A stretch of 15,328 nucleotides of DNA from JANXVV01 sp038230975 (GCA_038230975.1 JBBRMF010000115.1:1-15328), one strand, 5' to 3'. Positions 6,620 to 13,950 are shown, counted from the first letter of the stretch. Notes: generated by a model from the letters alone, not told the origin. Made by a program: numbers and translations.

Positions 6620-6944
6620 AGAATCCCTGTTTGCGGGCAACCGAAAGGGTGCAGTCGTTGCCGGCGCGGCTAAATCTATCGTTCCACATCAAAATCCGGG
6701 ATTGCCCACTTTATCGTTCGCCATTATAAGCAAGCGGGTCTAGGAGCGCTCGAAGATGGGCGTTCAGGTCCGATAAGCTGGTGTAAGTGGCTATATGTTC
6801 GACAGAATTCGCGGAATCGGCCTTGAACGCAGAAGCTCGATTGGTCGATAAAGATTGCGCCGCGAGACTTTTGGCTTGTGCGTTTCCGTTGCGCAAACCG
6901 CGCAGGCAGCCTAAGATATAAGGTGGCCATACAGGACGTGTTTG
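6620..6944. other. gene-free gap before the ABC exporter
   Basis: This 325-bp stretch separates ispH from the exporter permease. Short minus-strand frames (around 6711-6930) overlap each other, have Ser/Ala/Arg-rich translations with no motif and are not credible genes. The only signals I see are a candidate promoter and ribosome-binding site at its right end. This suggests that the exporter and glycosyltransferases have their own transcription unit. Confidence 0.5.
6889..6917 (+). promoter_or_regulatory. candidate promoter for the ABC exporter genes
   Basis: TTGCGC (6889-6894) and TAAGAT (6912-6917) are separated by exactly 17 bp, with 4/6 matches each to sigma70 boxes. The predicted transcript would start near 6924, about 20 bp before the ATG at 6945. 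Confidence 0.3.
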
Positions 6945-7784
6945 ATGATCGCAGTCATGGGTGAAATGTTCGGCGAGTTGGTGCGCTACCGTGGCTTACT
7001 GGCGATGCTGGCGTGGCGGGATATCCGCGTCCGTTATAAGCAGTCGGTGCTTGGGGTGGCGTGGGCATTTTTGATGCCTTTGATCCAGACTCTGGTGCTC
7101 TGGGCAATTATTCAGTTCGGTCCGATGAAGATTGATGCGGCGGATCGCGACTTTATGCCGCCGTTTCTTTTTGTGTTGTCGGGGGTAATTCCGTGGACGC
7201 TTTTCAATTCGACGTTGGCTGCCAGCGTGGAGAGCCTGACGCGTAACAGCCGATTGGTCACGAAGATTTATTTTCCACGTGAGGTGTTCCCGCTGGGGAC
7301 GGTGGCCGGGGCGATTGTCGATTTTTCGATCTCGCTGACGATTCTGATCCCGGTCTACACATATTACAGCATTCACGATCGATCCCTGGCAATACCGCAT
7401 GTGCATTTTACGCCGATGCTGGCATTTTTGCCGGTGATTTTGCTGATTCAATTGTTACTCGTTGCCGGGCTGTCGCTCATCGTTTCGATGGCGAACCTAT
7501 TCTTCCGAGACGTCAAATATCTGATGACTTTCGTTTTGCAGCTCTGGTTTTTTGCAACGAATGTGATGTATCCGATTAAGTTTGGGCATTACCCGGCCTT
7601 GCGATGGCTCGCATCGGCGAACCCGATGATTGCCATTCTAAACGCCTATCGCGACTGCCTGATGGGTTACGGTCTGCACGATGTCGCAGGTTTGATCGTC
7701 AGTGCTTTCGTGGCCATTCTGGTGTTTCTGGGTGGTTGGCGTGCGTTCCATGAAGCTGAATTTAAGTTTGCGGAGTATGTTTGA
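6945..7784 (+). CDS. wzm: ABC-2 type polysaccharide export permease (Wzm-like)
   Basis: The 279-residue integral membrane protein is the channel half of an ABC exporter for O-antigen-, capsule- or teichoic-acid-type glycans. Its N-terminus has the family block LAWRDIRVRYKQSVLGVAWAF (23-43), an amphipathic coupling region. About six hydrophobic segments follow (near 43-58, 74-90, 120-142, 160-190, 200-215 and 250-268). Internal motifs are SRLVTKIYFPREVFPL and, near the end, ASANPMIAILNAYRDCLMG. The length is normal for Wzm/TagG. ATG at 6945 was chosen because AGGA at 6933-6936 lies 8 nt upstream; a TTG codon directly before it is less likely. The partner ATPase follows after 129 bp, an unusually large gap for this gene pair, filled by an inverted repeat array. 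The symbol is by family role; orthology to a named system is not shown. Confidence 0.88.
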   Translation: MIAVMGEMFGELVRYRGLLAMLAWRDIRVRYKQSVLGVAWAFLMPLIQTLVLWAIIQFGPMKIDAADRDFMPPFLFVLSGVIPWTLFNSTLAASVESLTRNSRLVTKIYFPREVFPLGTVAGAIVDFSISLTILIPVYTYYSIHDRSLAIPHVHFTPMLAFLPVILLIQLLLVAGLSLIVSMANLFFRDVKYLMTFVLQLWFFATNVMYPIKFGHYPALRWLASANPMIAILNAYRDCLMGYGLHDVAGLIVSAFVAILVFLGGWRAFHEAEFKFAEYV

Positions 7785-7789
7785 ACTTG

Positions 7790-7901
7790 GTCAGTTGTCA
7801 GTAGTCAGTGGTCCTTTGTACATGCAATGCGGCATGTTTACTGACAACGGACGACTGACGACGAACAACTGACGACGAACAACTGACAACGGACAACTGA
7901 C
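7790..7901. repeat. inverted array of GTCAGT/ACTGAC units between wzm and wzt
   Basis: The left arm (7790-7814) is built from GTCAGTTGTCAGTAGTCAGTG and the right arm (7840-7901) from ACTGACAAC, GACGACGAACAACT (twice in tandem) and ACAACTGAC units. The outer ten bases are perfectly inverted (7790-7799 with 7892-7901). The centre contains a small palindrome (CATGC...GCATG, 7821-7836). The whole gap between the permease and ATPase genes is this element, ending 12 bp before the ATPase start codon. A related array lies at 10173-10257. It resembles a non-autonomous, foldback-type repeat family built of heptamer-like units. No coding capacity is present. Confidence 0.7.
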
Positions 7902-7913
7902 TAGTATCAATTT

Positions 7914-9260
7914 ATGCCTGAACCTGTAATCGAATTTGACCACGTCTATAAGAAGTTCGCCCGAGGCGAGCAGCATAACAGCTTGCGCGACTTCATTCCG
8001 GCGATGGCCAAAAAGTGTTGGCCGTTCGGGAAGAAGCAGACGGCGCAGGAAATTGCGCTTCGCAACCAGGAATTCTGGGCCGTGCAGGATGTCAGCTTCA
8101 AGTTGTTCAAGGGCGAGTCGATGGGCATTATCGGGCCCAATGGATCTGGCAAAAGCACGACATTGAAATTACTCAGTGGGATCATTCGACCGGAGCGCGG
8201 CACGTATCGCGTTCGTGGCCGCCTAAGCGCGCTGATTGAAGTGGGGGCAGGTTTTCATCCGGATCTCACGGGACGGGAGAATATCTATCTGAATGGTTCG
8301 ATCCTTGGTATGACTCGCAAGGAAGTCGCCAGCAAGTTCAACGATATCGTTGAGTTTGCCGGGGTGGAAGAATTCATTGATACGCCGGTCAAGCGCTACA
8401 GCAGCGGCATGGCGGTTCGGCTTGGTTTTGCGGTGTCGGCATTCATCGAGCCGGATGTGATGCTGGTGGATGAAGTGCTGGCGGTTGGCGATACCGAGTT
8501 CCGCAATCGCTGCCTCAATCGGATGAACAAAATGCTTCGGAATGGCGTGACGATGATTCTCGTCAGTCACAATTTATCCGAGGTGCGCAATCTCTGTCAG
8601 AACTGCCTGATGCTCTATAAAGGGCAATCCATGATGCAGGGACCGACGATCAAAGTGATCGAGGAATATCACCGCATCGTGGGTGAGAAGATCAAGATTG
8701 AACAGGAAAAACAGGCGGCGATTGAGTTGGTCGGCAAGCCGGAAAGCATCGCGGCAGTCACCGGCGCGGAGTTATTGAATGCTGCCGGTGAGCCTTGCGA
8801 AGTTTTCGGCACGGGGGATGAGCAGACGGTGCGCATCCATTATCATGCCCGCCAGCGGATCGCGAAGCCTGAGTTCAATGTTGAATTGCTCTGGGCGACG
8901 GAAGACTATGTCGCGGCGGCGTGCAGCACTGCCGCGCGCAAAGTTGTCATGGATCCGATCGAAGGTTCAGGCCATGTGGATCTTAAGGTTCGAGCGCTGC
9001 TGGTCGAACCGAATATGTATGCGTGGAGTATCACGATTAGTGACGGCGAGACCGGGCAGGCGATTGACACGTTGAAGAAGGTCCGATTCGTGGTCAACGA
9101 GCAAGTGCCCATTCCGGGCATATTTGGTTTGATGCACGAGTGGGGTCAACCCATTCCGGATCGCGTTTTAGAGCCTGCCGTCGAGTCGCAACCGTTGCCC
9201 GTCACAAATCAGACGACGGGCGCCGCAAGCCGCAGCGACGCCCGAGATCGTGCGGCGTAG
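7914..9260 (+). CDS. wzt: polysaccharide ABC exporter ATPase with Wzt-type C-terminal domain
   Basis: The 448-residue protein has an N-terminal ABC ATPase domain and a C-terminal extension. Walker A is GPNGSGKS (74-81), a Q-loop-like region lies near IEVGAGFHPDLTGREN (108-123), the signature is YSSGM (162-166), Walker B is VMLVDE (182-187) with the catalytic Glu187, and the H-loop is His219. GRENIYLNGSILGM is diagnostic for the O-antigen/teichoic-acid exporter subfamily. Residues 276-395 form a beta-rich region resembling the Wzt carbohydrate-binding domain. In the Escherichia coli O9a and Klebsiella O2a/O12 systems that domain recognises the modified chain end before export. The tail (420-448) is low complexity. 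It powers the Wzm-like permease upstream. No Shine-Dalgarno sequence precedes the ATG because the inverted repeat array occupies the leader. Confidence 0.92.
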   Translation: MPEPVIEFDHVYKKFARGEQHNSLRDFIPAMAKKCWPFGKKQTAQEIALRNQEFWAVQDVSFKLFKGESMGIIGPNGSGKSTTLKLLSGIIRPERGTYRVRGRLSALIEVGAGFHPDLTGRENIYLNGSILGMTRKEVASKFNDIVEFAGVEEFIDTPVKRYSSGMAVRLGFAVSAFIEPDVMLVDEVLAVGDTEFRNRCLNRMNKMLRNGVTMILVSHNLSEVRNLCQNCLMLYKGQSMMQGPTIKVIEEYHRIVGEKIKIEQEKQAAIELVGKPESIAAVTGAELLNAAGEPCEVFGTGDEQTVRIHYHARQRIAKPEFNVELLWATEDYVAAACSTAARKVVMDPIEGSGHVDLKVRALLVEPNMYAWSITISDGETGQAIDTLKKVRFVVNEQVPIPGIFGLMHEWGQPIPDRVLEPAVESQPLPVTNQTTGAASRSDARDRAA

Positions 9261-9301
9261 AACGGATCGAACGATCATTGAGTTCCTGTTTTTGATCAAC
9301 C

Positions 9302-10168
9302 ATGCCGTTTAAATCGAATCATGCCAATCCGAAAGTCTCCGTGGGCATTCTCACGCGAAATGCGGGGCCGTTGTTCCAAGAGGTGATGCAAGCCCTGAAA
9401 GAGCAGCAGGTCGATTGGCCGTTTGAAGTGGTATTGCTCGACTCCGCCAGTAAAGACGGCACGGATCAATACGCGGCCAAACAGGGTGCCCGCGTGGTGG
9501 CATACAAGCCTAAGAAATTCAAATTCGGTTCGGCCCGAGACACGCTGTTTGAGAATTGTCGCGGCGACGTGATCGTGACAATCAGCCAGGATGTGGTGCC
9601 TTCCAATCCGGATTGGCTTCAACTGCTCGTGCGACCGATCCTCGAAAATACCGCCGATGCCGCGATTGGTGAGCAGGCCGAGCCGCCCGGTGGATATACT
9701 TTCTACTGGGATTATCACGGTTCATGGCTGCGTACTGTCGCAATACGGTTTGATGAAGCGTATGGAAGAATCGGATTGAGTTGTGCCGATTTGGCGATTC
9801 GCCGCGCCACCTGGGAAAAACTGCGGTTCGGTGATGTGGAGGCGATTGAAGACCGAGTCATGCAGGTCAAGCTGTATCAAAATGGATTCCGCATGATGCA
9901 GGTTCAAGGCGCGCTGAGCTACCACGGACACGATTACACCTGGCGGCAGCTCTACGATCGCAACGGCAGTTTCGCGATGGGTTGGGCTCAGCTCGGGTGG
10001 CCCTATACCTTCCGGCAAATGATCCGCGACTTGATGCAACCGAGTCGTTACGGGATCATTTTAGATGCGTTCATGCAGCGGAAATTGCGGAATTGGAAAG
10101 AATTTTGTTTCCCCGTCGTCATGTGTTTTATTCAGTGGCATGGAAGCCGTAAGAAACAATGGAGTTGA
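9302..10168 (+). CDS. glycosyltransferase family 2 (GT-A fold)
   Basis: The 288-residue protein starts with VSVGILTRNAG and has the GT2 nucleotide-binding block VVLLDSASKDGT (43-54). KFKFGSARD (72-80) follows, and ISQDVVPSNPDWL (94-106) corresponds to the metal-binding region, with Gln-Asp where many members have Asp-x-Asp. GLSCADLAIRRATW (158-171) and EDRVMQVKL (183-191) follow, the latter with the Glu-Asp catalytic base candidate. The arrangement resembles rhamnosyltransferase-like GT2 enzymes of O-antigen loci; that substrate is an inference. It adds a sugar by inversion from a nucleotide-sugar on the cytoplasmic side. It begins 41 bp after the exporter ATPase and is probably in the same transcript. 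No ribosome-binding site is evident before ATG. Confidence 0.87.
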   Translation: MPFKSNHANPKVSVGILTRNAGPLFQEVMQALKEQQVDWPFEVVLLDSASKDGTDQYAAKQGARVVAYKPKKFKFGSARDTLFENCRGDVIVTISQDVVPSNPDWLQLLVRPILENTADAAIGEQAEPPGGYTFYWDYHGSWLRTVAIRFDEAYGRIGLSCADLAIRRATWEKLRFGDVEAIEDRVMQVKLYQNGFRMMQVQGALSYHGHDYTWRQLYDRNGSFAMGWAQLGWPYTFRQMIRDLMQPSRYGIILDAFMQRKLRNWKEFCFPVVMCFIQWHGSRKKQWS

Positions 10169-10172
10169 TTTT

Positions 10173-10257
10173 GTCAGTTGTCAGTGGCCAGTTGCCCGTT
10201 GTTTAAGCAATATTGATGAGTTGAAGTCCTTTGACCACTGACCACTGACCACGAACC
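10173..10257. repeat. second inverted array of GTCAGT/ACTGAC units
   Basis: The left arm (10173-10201) reads GTCAGTTGTCAGTGGCCAG and onward, and the right arm (10231-10257) reads TTGACCACTGACCACTGACC, roughly its inverse. Both this and the array at 7790-7901 contain GTCCTTTG next to the centre. It occupies nearly all of the 93-bp gap between a GT2 and a GT4 gene and ends 4 bp before the GT4 start codon. Confidence 0.7.
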
Positions 10258-10261
10258 AATC

Positions 10262-11545
10262 ATGCGTATCGGCTACATCGTTAACTCCTTTCCCTGCACG
10301 AGCGAAACGTTCATCGTGAACGATATTCGCGGGCTTGAGGCATTGGGGCATGAGGTGTGTGCGATCGCACTGGCCGGCGCGGACCCATTGACGGTGGGGA
10401 ATCCAAATTATCAGATCAAGGGTAAGACGATTCGCGTCAAAGGACTTGGCACGCCGTTGCTGCGAAAAGTACAGAAGTTGACCGCCCGGCAGCGACTTCG
10501 CAAACGGCACGGGGCGATCTTCGAGCATTTGTATAACGATAAGCCTGAGATTCTTCCGGATGAGCTCTGGACCGATCGGTTGACTTGGGATGCGGCTCTG
10601 GAGCAGATCGATTGCGAGGGGTTCGATTTTCTCTACGTCCATTTCGCCATGCGGCAATTGCTGTTGGGATATCACGCCTCGCGGCTGCTTCGAATTCCGC
10701 TGGCGATCACTCTGCAGGCGCATGATATCTTCGTGAATCCGCTCTCCAAGTTTTTCCCGCATACGCTCGATCAGTGCGCGTTTGTCGTCACCGTAAGCCA
10801 TTACAACCGAGAGGCGATTTTGAAGATGGCGCCGAATCTCGATGCGGGTCGGGTGCATGTATTGGCCAATGGCATCGACGTCGATGGCTTCAACGCCAAG
10901 TATCACACGCCGCATAAACCCTTCCGATTTGCCGGAACAGGGCGATTGGTTGAAATCAAGGGCTTCCATGTGTTGGTCGAGGCGGCGGGAATACTGGCGA
11001 AAAAACGTCGGGATTTTGTAGTGCAGCTTGTGGGTGAAGGTGTATTGCGGGAGCACCTCGAACGGCGGATCGCGGAACTTGGCATTGCGGACGTCTTCCA
11101 GCTTCTGGGCCGACACGACGCGACATTTCTCAAGGAATGGCTTCCGCAGCAGGATTGCTTCGCGCTGCCTTGCATCATTGCCAAAGACGGCAATCGGGAT
11201 GGAATGCCCCTTGCGCTTCGCGAGGGAATGGCCTGTGGTTTACCCGCACTGTCAACACAATTGATCGGGCTGCATGAAACCGTGTCGCCGGGCACGGGAA
11301 TTCTCGTGACGCCGGATGATGCTCATGCACTGGCGGAGGGAATGGAATCGATGATGAATCTTTCGCCGGCCGAACATGGCGCAATGGCGCGTGCTGCGCG
11401 GCAAAAAGCGGAGACTGAGTTTTCGCTGATGCATGAAGTCACTCTGCTGGAACAATGGATGAATGAGGAGCTGCGGTCACGAATGATTGAAGACCGCACT
11501 TCTTCTTCCGATTCCCGTCCCCTGGTACTTCGGGGGGAAGGGTAG
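10262..11545 (+). CDS. glycosyltransferase family 4, WcaL/EpsL-like
   Basis: The 427-residue GT-B enzyme opens with MRIGYIVNSFPCTSETFIVND, the N-terminal style of colanic-acid-type GT4 enzymes (WcaL group), including the FP-x-x-SETFI motif. The mid region has LYVHFA (124-129) and ITLQAHDIFVNP (149-160), with the acceptor-side His. The donor half begins at RFAGTGRLVEIKGFHVLVEA (222-241). DGMPLALREGMACGLPALS (313-331) corresponds to the E-x7-E region, with Asp313 and Glu321 in that 8-residue spacing, and is followed by GTGILVTPDD. The last residues (about 418-427, RPLVLRGEG) are read through a repeat palindrome at 11514-11542 and are probably not ancestral. The ATG directly follows the repeat array, with no ribosome-binding site. 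It transfers one sugar of the exported glycan, substrate unknown. Confidence 0.88.
   Translation: MRIGYIVNSFPCTSETFIVNDIRGLEALGHEVCAIALAGADPLTVGNPNYQIKGKTIRVKGLGTPLLRKVQKLTARQRLRKRHGAIFEHLYNDKPEILPDELWTDRLTWDAALEQIDCEGFDFLYVHFAMRQLLLGYHASRLLRIPLAITLQAHDIFVNPLSKFFPHTLDQCAFVVTVSHYNREAILKMAPNLDAGRVHVLANGIDVDGFNAKYHTPHKPFRFAGTGRLVEIKGFHVLVEAAGILAKKRRDFVVQLVGEGVLREHLERRIAELGIADVFQLLGRHDATFLKEWLPQQDCFALPCIIAKDGNRDGMPLALREGMACGLPALSTQLIGLHETVSPGTGILVTPDDAHALAEGMESMMNLSPAEHGAMARAARQKAETEFSLMHEVTLLEQWMNEELRSRMIEDRTSSSDSRPLVLRGEG
11514..11542 (-). repeat. C-rich palindrome forming the end of a coding region
   Basis: Read on the minus strand, this segment aligns with the hairpin at 11707-11734 with one extra base and a few substitutions (CCCTTCCCCCCGAAGTACC against CCCTCCCCCCGGAGTGCC). 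The two copies are therefore inverted relative to each other about 165 bp apart. The copy lies inside the 3' end of the GT4 gene and includes bases up to its stop codon at 11543-11545. Confidence 0.55.
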
Positions 11546-11573
11546 ACCGCTTTTCATTGTCACATAGCATGGT

Positions 11574-11642
11574 GTAGGGTGGGTGTACTCACCGACCGAT
11601 TTGCCGAGTGACACGGATGGTGGGCGGGAACGTCCACCCTGC
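11574..11642. repeat. REPIN-like pair of inverted REP hairpins
   Basis: GTAG (11574-11577) is followed by a 20-nt imperfect hairpin (11578-11597; 3 pairs, a G-G mismatch, 4 pairs, loop TACT). After 21 bp comes a second hairpin (11619-11638; 8 pairs including one G-T, loop GGAA), followed by CTGC (11639-11642), the inverse of GCAG. The outer arms TGTAGGGTGG and CCACCCTGCA are inverse at 9 of 10 positions. Two inverted REPs with tetranucleotides at the outer feet is the layout called a REPIN, normally spread by a RAYT transposase; none is present here. Confidence 0.6.
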
Positions 11643-11706
11643 AAGACTTGGAGCGATACTGGAATTGTAAAGTCATTTGGCGGGTTGCGCGGACCCCTCA
11701 CCCTAG

Positions 11707-11734
11707 CCCTCCCCCCGGAGTGCCGGGGGGAGGG
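11707..11734. repeat. perfect C-rich hairpin upstream of a GT2 gene
   Basis: A perfect 12-bp stem (CCCTCCCCCCGG/CCGGGGGGAGGG) closes on an AGTG loop. The preceding CCTCACCCTAGCCCT is the start of a palindromic repeat type widely scattered in bacterial genomes. It ends 15 bp before the ATG at 11750 and so would sit in the 5' leader of the message if transcribed, where it could limit ribosome access or transcription. Confidence 0.6.
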
Positions 11735-11749
11735 GACCAGAAAAAAGAT

Positions 11750-12754
11750 ATGCCTGAATTGATCTCTGCCATCATCCCCACTTACAACCGCGCCCGGTAT
11801 CTGCCGCGCGCGCTGAAGAGTGTGGTTGAGCAAGACTATCGCCCGATCGAGGCGATCGTGGTCGATGATGGCAGCAAGGACGACACTGCCGATCTGATTC
11901 CCGAGCAAAAGGCGATGATGGCGTCGCGCGGAATCGAACTTACTTATCTCAAACAATTGAATGGCGGACCCGCCCGAGCCCGCAATGCAGGGCTGGATCT
12001 GGCTAAGGGGCAATACATCGCCTGCCTCGACAGCGACGACCTTTGGAAGCCGGCATTTCTTTCGACGATGCTTCGACTTCTACGAACATATCCCACGGCA
12101 GGCATGGCATTCGGTGGATACCTGTGCATAGATACCGAGGATCGACTGACCGGCGAGCGACCCACGGGGCTTCCACCGGAGCCGCGCGAGGCGCTGCTTC
12201 AGAGTCCTTTTCCCGGGATCATGGATTACATGCCGACGGGCACGCCTTGCATCATGATGCGCCGGTCCGTGATCGACGACGTCGGTCACTTCGACATCAA
12301 TTTGCATGTCGGTGAAGATTGGGACCTCTGGTATCGCATCGGGAAAAAATACGACTTTGCCTATTGTCTTGAAGGCTTAACGTGTTGTCGCGATCATCCT
12401 CAGAACATGGTCAAAGACAGCGCGATCGCATTGGCGGACAAAGCGAAGCTAATTCTGAAACATCTGCCAGACGTTCACGATGAATCGGTGCGCGCGGAGC
12501 AAATTCGTCGATTGCGTGGCGAAATGGAATTACTGCAGGAACAGATTCTTCGCGAAGAACGCCAAGCCAATGGATTGGCTCACCTTTTGGAGCATGAGTT
12601 GGCTCCCACGAGCCTTCGTTTCAAAGTGGGCGGGGTGATGCGACGCCAGCCGCGGTGGGTTGGCGGGGCGTATGCGAAACTAGTGCGAATCATCGGGGGT
12701 TTGCAGCGAGGTACCCTGGGACATAAGAAGGAACTCGAGAAAAGCAAAGAATGA
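11750..12754 (+). CDS. glycosyltransferase family 2 with C-terminal helical extension
   Basis: The 334-residue protein starts with MPELISAIIPTYNRARYL, the typical GT2 N-terminus. The nucleotide-binding acidic block is VVDDGSKDDT (37-46), GGPARARNAGLDLAKG (72-87) follows, the metal-binding DxD is CLDSDDLW (92-99), and the catalytic-base candidate is Glu189-Asp190 in GEDWDLWYR. Residues 245-285 are charged and heptad-like (RRLRGEMELLQEQILREER), suggesting a short coiled coil. A basic, partly hydrophobic end (FKVGGVMRRQ, LVRIIGGLQRG) could be a membrane-associating helix. The frame is open from 11648, but the residues before 11750 come from palindromic repeat sequence, so the ATG at the family start is preferred. 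It overlaps the next gene by 4 bp (ATGA), implying translational coupling. It is an inverting sugar transferase of unknown substrate. Confidence 0.88.
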   Translation: MPELISAIIPTYNRARYLPRALKSVVEQDYRPIEAIVVDDGSKDDTADLIPEQKAMMASRGIELTYLKQLNGGPARARNAGLDLAKGQYIACLDSDDLWKPAFLSTMLRLLRTYPTAGMAFGGYLCIDTEDRLTGERPTGLPPEPREALLQSPFPGIMDYMPTGTPCIMMRRSVIDDVGHFDINLHVGEDWDLWYRIGKKYDFAYCLEGLTCCRDHPQNMVKDSAIALADKAKLILKHLPDVHDESVRAEQIRRLRGEMELLQEQILREERQANGLAHLLEHELAPTSLRFKVGGVMRRQPRWVGGAYAKLVRIIGGLQRGTLGHKKELEKSKE

Positions 12755-13950
12755 ACTCCGAGGGTTTGGGTTTTCGATCGCTACCTGAATTGGCTCATCG
12801 CCGCCTGTTAATGGTGGCTCACAGCAATTCCGCCCATACACTCCGCTGGGCACGATATTTCCAGAATGAAGGGATGATCGTCCGGGTCATCTCGCCCGTG
12901 GATGATTTGATTTCCGGGATCGATGTAAAGCGATTCCCGGCTCGCCGCGCCTGGTATCACAAGCTTAAAGGGCTGCATCTTCACATCGACTATCGCGCGT
13001 GGAAAAAAGAAATAGCCGACTTTTCGCCGGACATCGTTCATGTCCATTATCCCGATGGGGGTGGGCGAAACCATTTTTACTTCGACGGTGTCGCCGACCG
13101 TTTAGTCGTTTCCACCTGGGGAAGTGAAGTAACGGAGAGTCCGGAGTTTCCTCTTACCGAAAAGCATAAGGCTGGGGTCCGGGCGATCCTCCAAAAAGCG
13201 GCGGTGGTGACGGCGACCACCGAGTTTCTGGCGAAGGTCACGGCAGCCTACTGCCCGGCGAACAAGGTGATCCATATCATTCCCTTCGGTGTGGAATGCG
13301 AATTGTTCAAACCGCCGACCCGTCAAAAGACAAAATCCGAGACAGTCCGATTGGGATTCTTCAAAAACCTCGAACGAAAATATGGCCCTGAAGTGCTGGT
13401 GGAGGCGTTTGCGAGAATCGCGGCAGTTTGCCCTGAAGCGCGTTTGACCATGGCAGGCAAGGGGGAAATGACAGAGCGGTTGCGCGCTCGCGTGGTGGAA
13501 TTGGGGTTGTCCGATAAAGTTGCTTTCCCCGGCCGTCTACCGCACGAGAAGATGGTGGCGGAATTGAACGCCACAGATATTTTCGTGATGCCCAGCACCT
13601 GCCAGGAAAGTTTTGGTGTGGCCGCGATCGAGGCATCGGCCTGCGAGGTGCCGGTGGTCGCCACACGAGTCGGCGGCGTGCCGGAGGCCGTGGTGGACGG
13701 TCAAACCGGCATTTTAGTGCCGCCGTTCGATTCCAATTCACTGGCGGAGGCCTGTATCGCGCTGATTCGGGATCCGGATCAGAGGGCTCGCCTGGGTCAG
13801 GCGGGGCGGCGGTTCGTGCTGGAGCACTACCAATGGCACGCAAATGCGGCGACAATGACCTCGGTTTATCGCCAATTGCTCGCGAGGCAAGCTGTTATCA
13901 CGCGAAGCATGTATACGGCTATAACGACAAGCGTGAATGACGTAAAATGA
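12751..13950 (+). CDS. glycosyltransferase family 4 (GT-B fold)
   Basis: The 399-residue protein has an N-terminal half with RRLLMVAHSNSAHTLRWARYF (17-37), DIVHVHYPDGGG (94-105) and VVSTWGSEV (119-127), the latter an acceptor-side loop seen in many GT4 enzymes. The donor half begins near residue 199 (RLGFFKNLERKYGPEVLVEAF). The E-x7-E signature is Glu286 and Glu294 in QESFGVAAIEASACEVPVVA, followed by GGVPEAVVDGQTGILVPP (308-325). The retaining transfer of a sugar to the growing glycan is expected; substrates are unknown. It starts within the last codons of the preceding GT2 gene (ATGA overlap), so the two are almost certainly co-translated. The final 20 residues (AVITRSMYTAITTSVNDVK) lie beyond the usual domain. 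Confidence 0.9.
   Translation: MNSEGLGFRSLPELAHRRLLMVAHSNSAHTLRWARYFQNEGMIVRVISPVDDLISGIDVKRFPARRAWYHKLKGLHLHIDYRAWKKEIADFSPDIVHVHYPDGGGRNHFYFDGVADRLVVSTWGSEVTESPEFPLTEKHKAGVRAILQKAAVVTATTEFLAKVTAAYCPANKVIHIIPFGVECELFKPPTRQKTKSETVRLGFFKNLERKYGPEVLVEAFARIAAVCPEARLTMAGKGEMTERLRARVVELGLSDKVAFPGRLPHEKMVAELNATDIFVMPSTCQESFGVAAIEASACEVPVVATRVGGVPEAVVDGQTGILVPPFDSNSLAEACIALIRDPDQRARLGQAGRRFVLEHYQWHANAATMTSVYRQLLARQAVITRSMYTAITTSVNDVK

Noticed and set aside
7790..7901. CRISPR-like array of short direct repeats
   Set aside because: Units are 6-14 bp, inverted between arms and without unique spacers of constant length. There are no cas genes nearby. It fits a foldback repeat, not a CRISPR array.
10181..11116. 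311-codon minus-strand frame opposite the WcaL-like GT4 gene
   Set aside because: The opposite strand encodes clear GT4 motifs. This frame begins inside that gene, ends in the repeat array and has no domain signature.
11648..11749. N-terminal extension of the GT2 gene from the upstream ATG
   Set aside because: The 34 extra residues are translated from the palindromic repeat (TPHPSPPPGVPGGG) and precede a standard GT2 start, so the extension is not credible.
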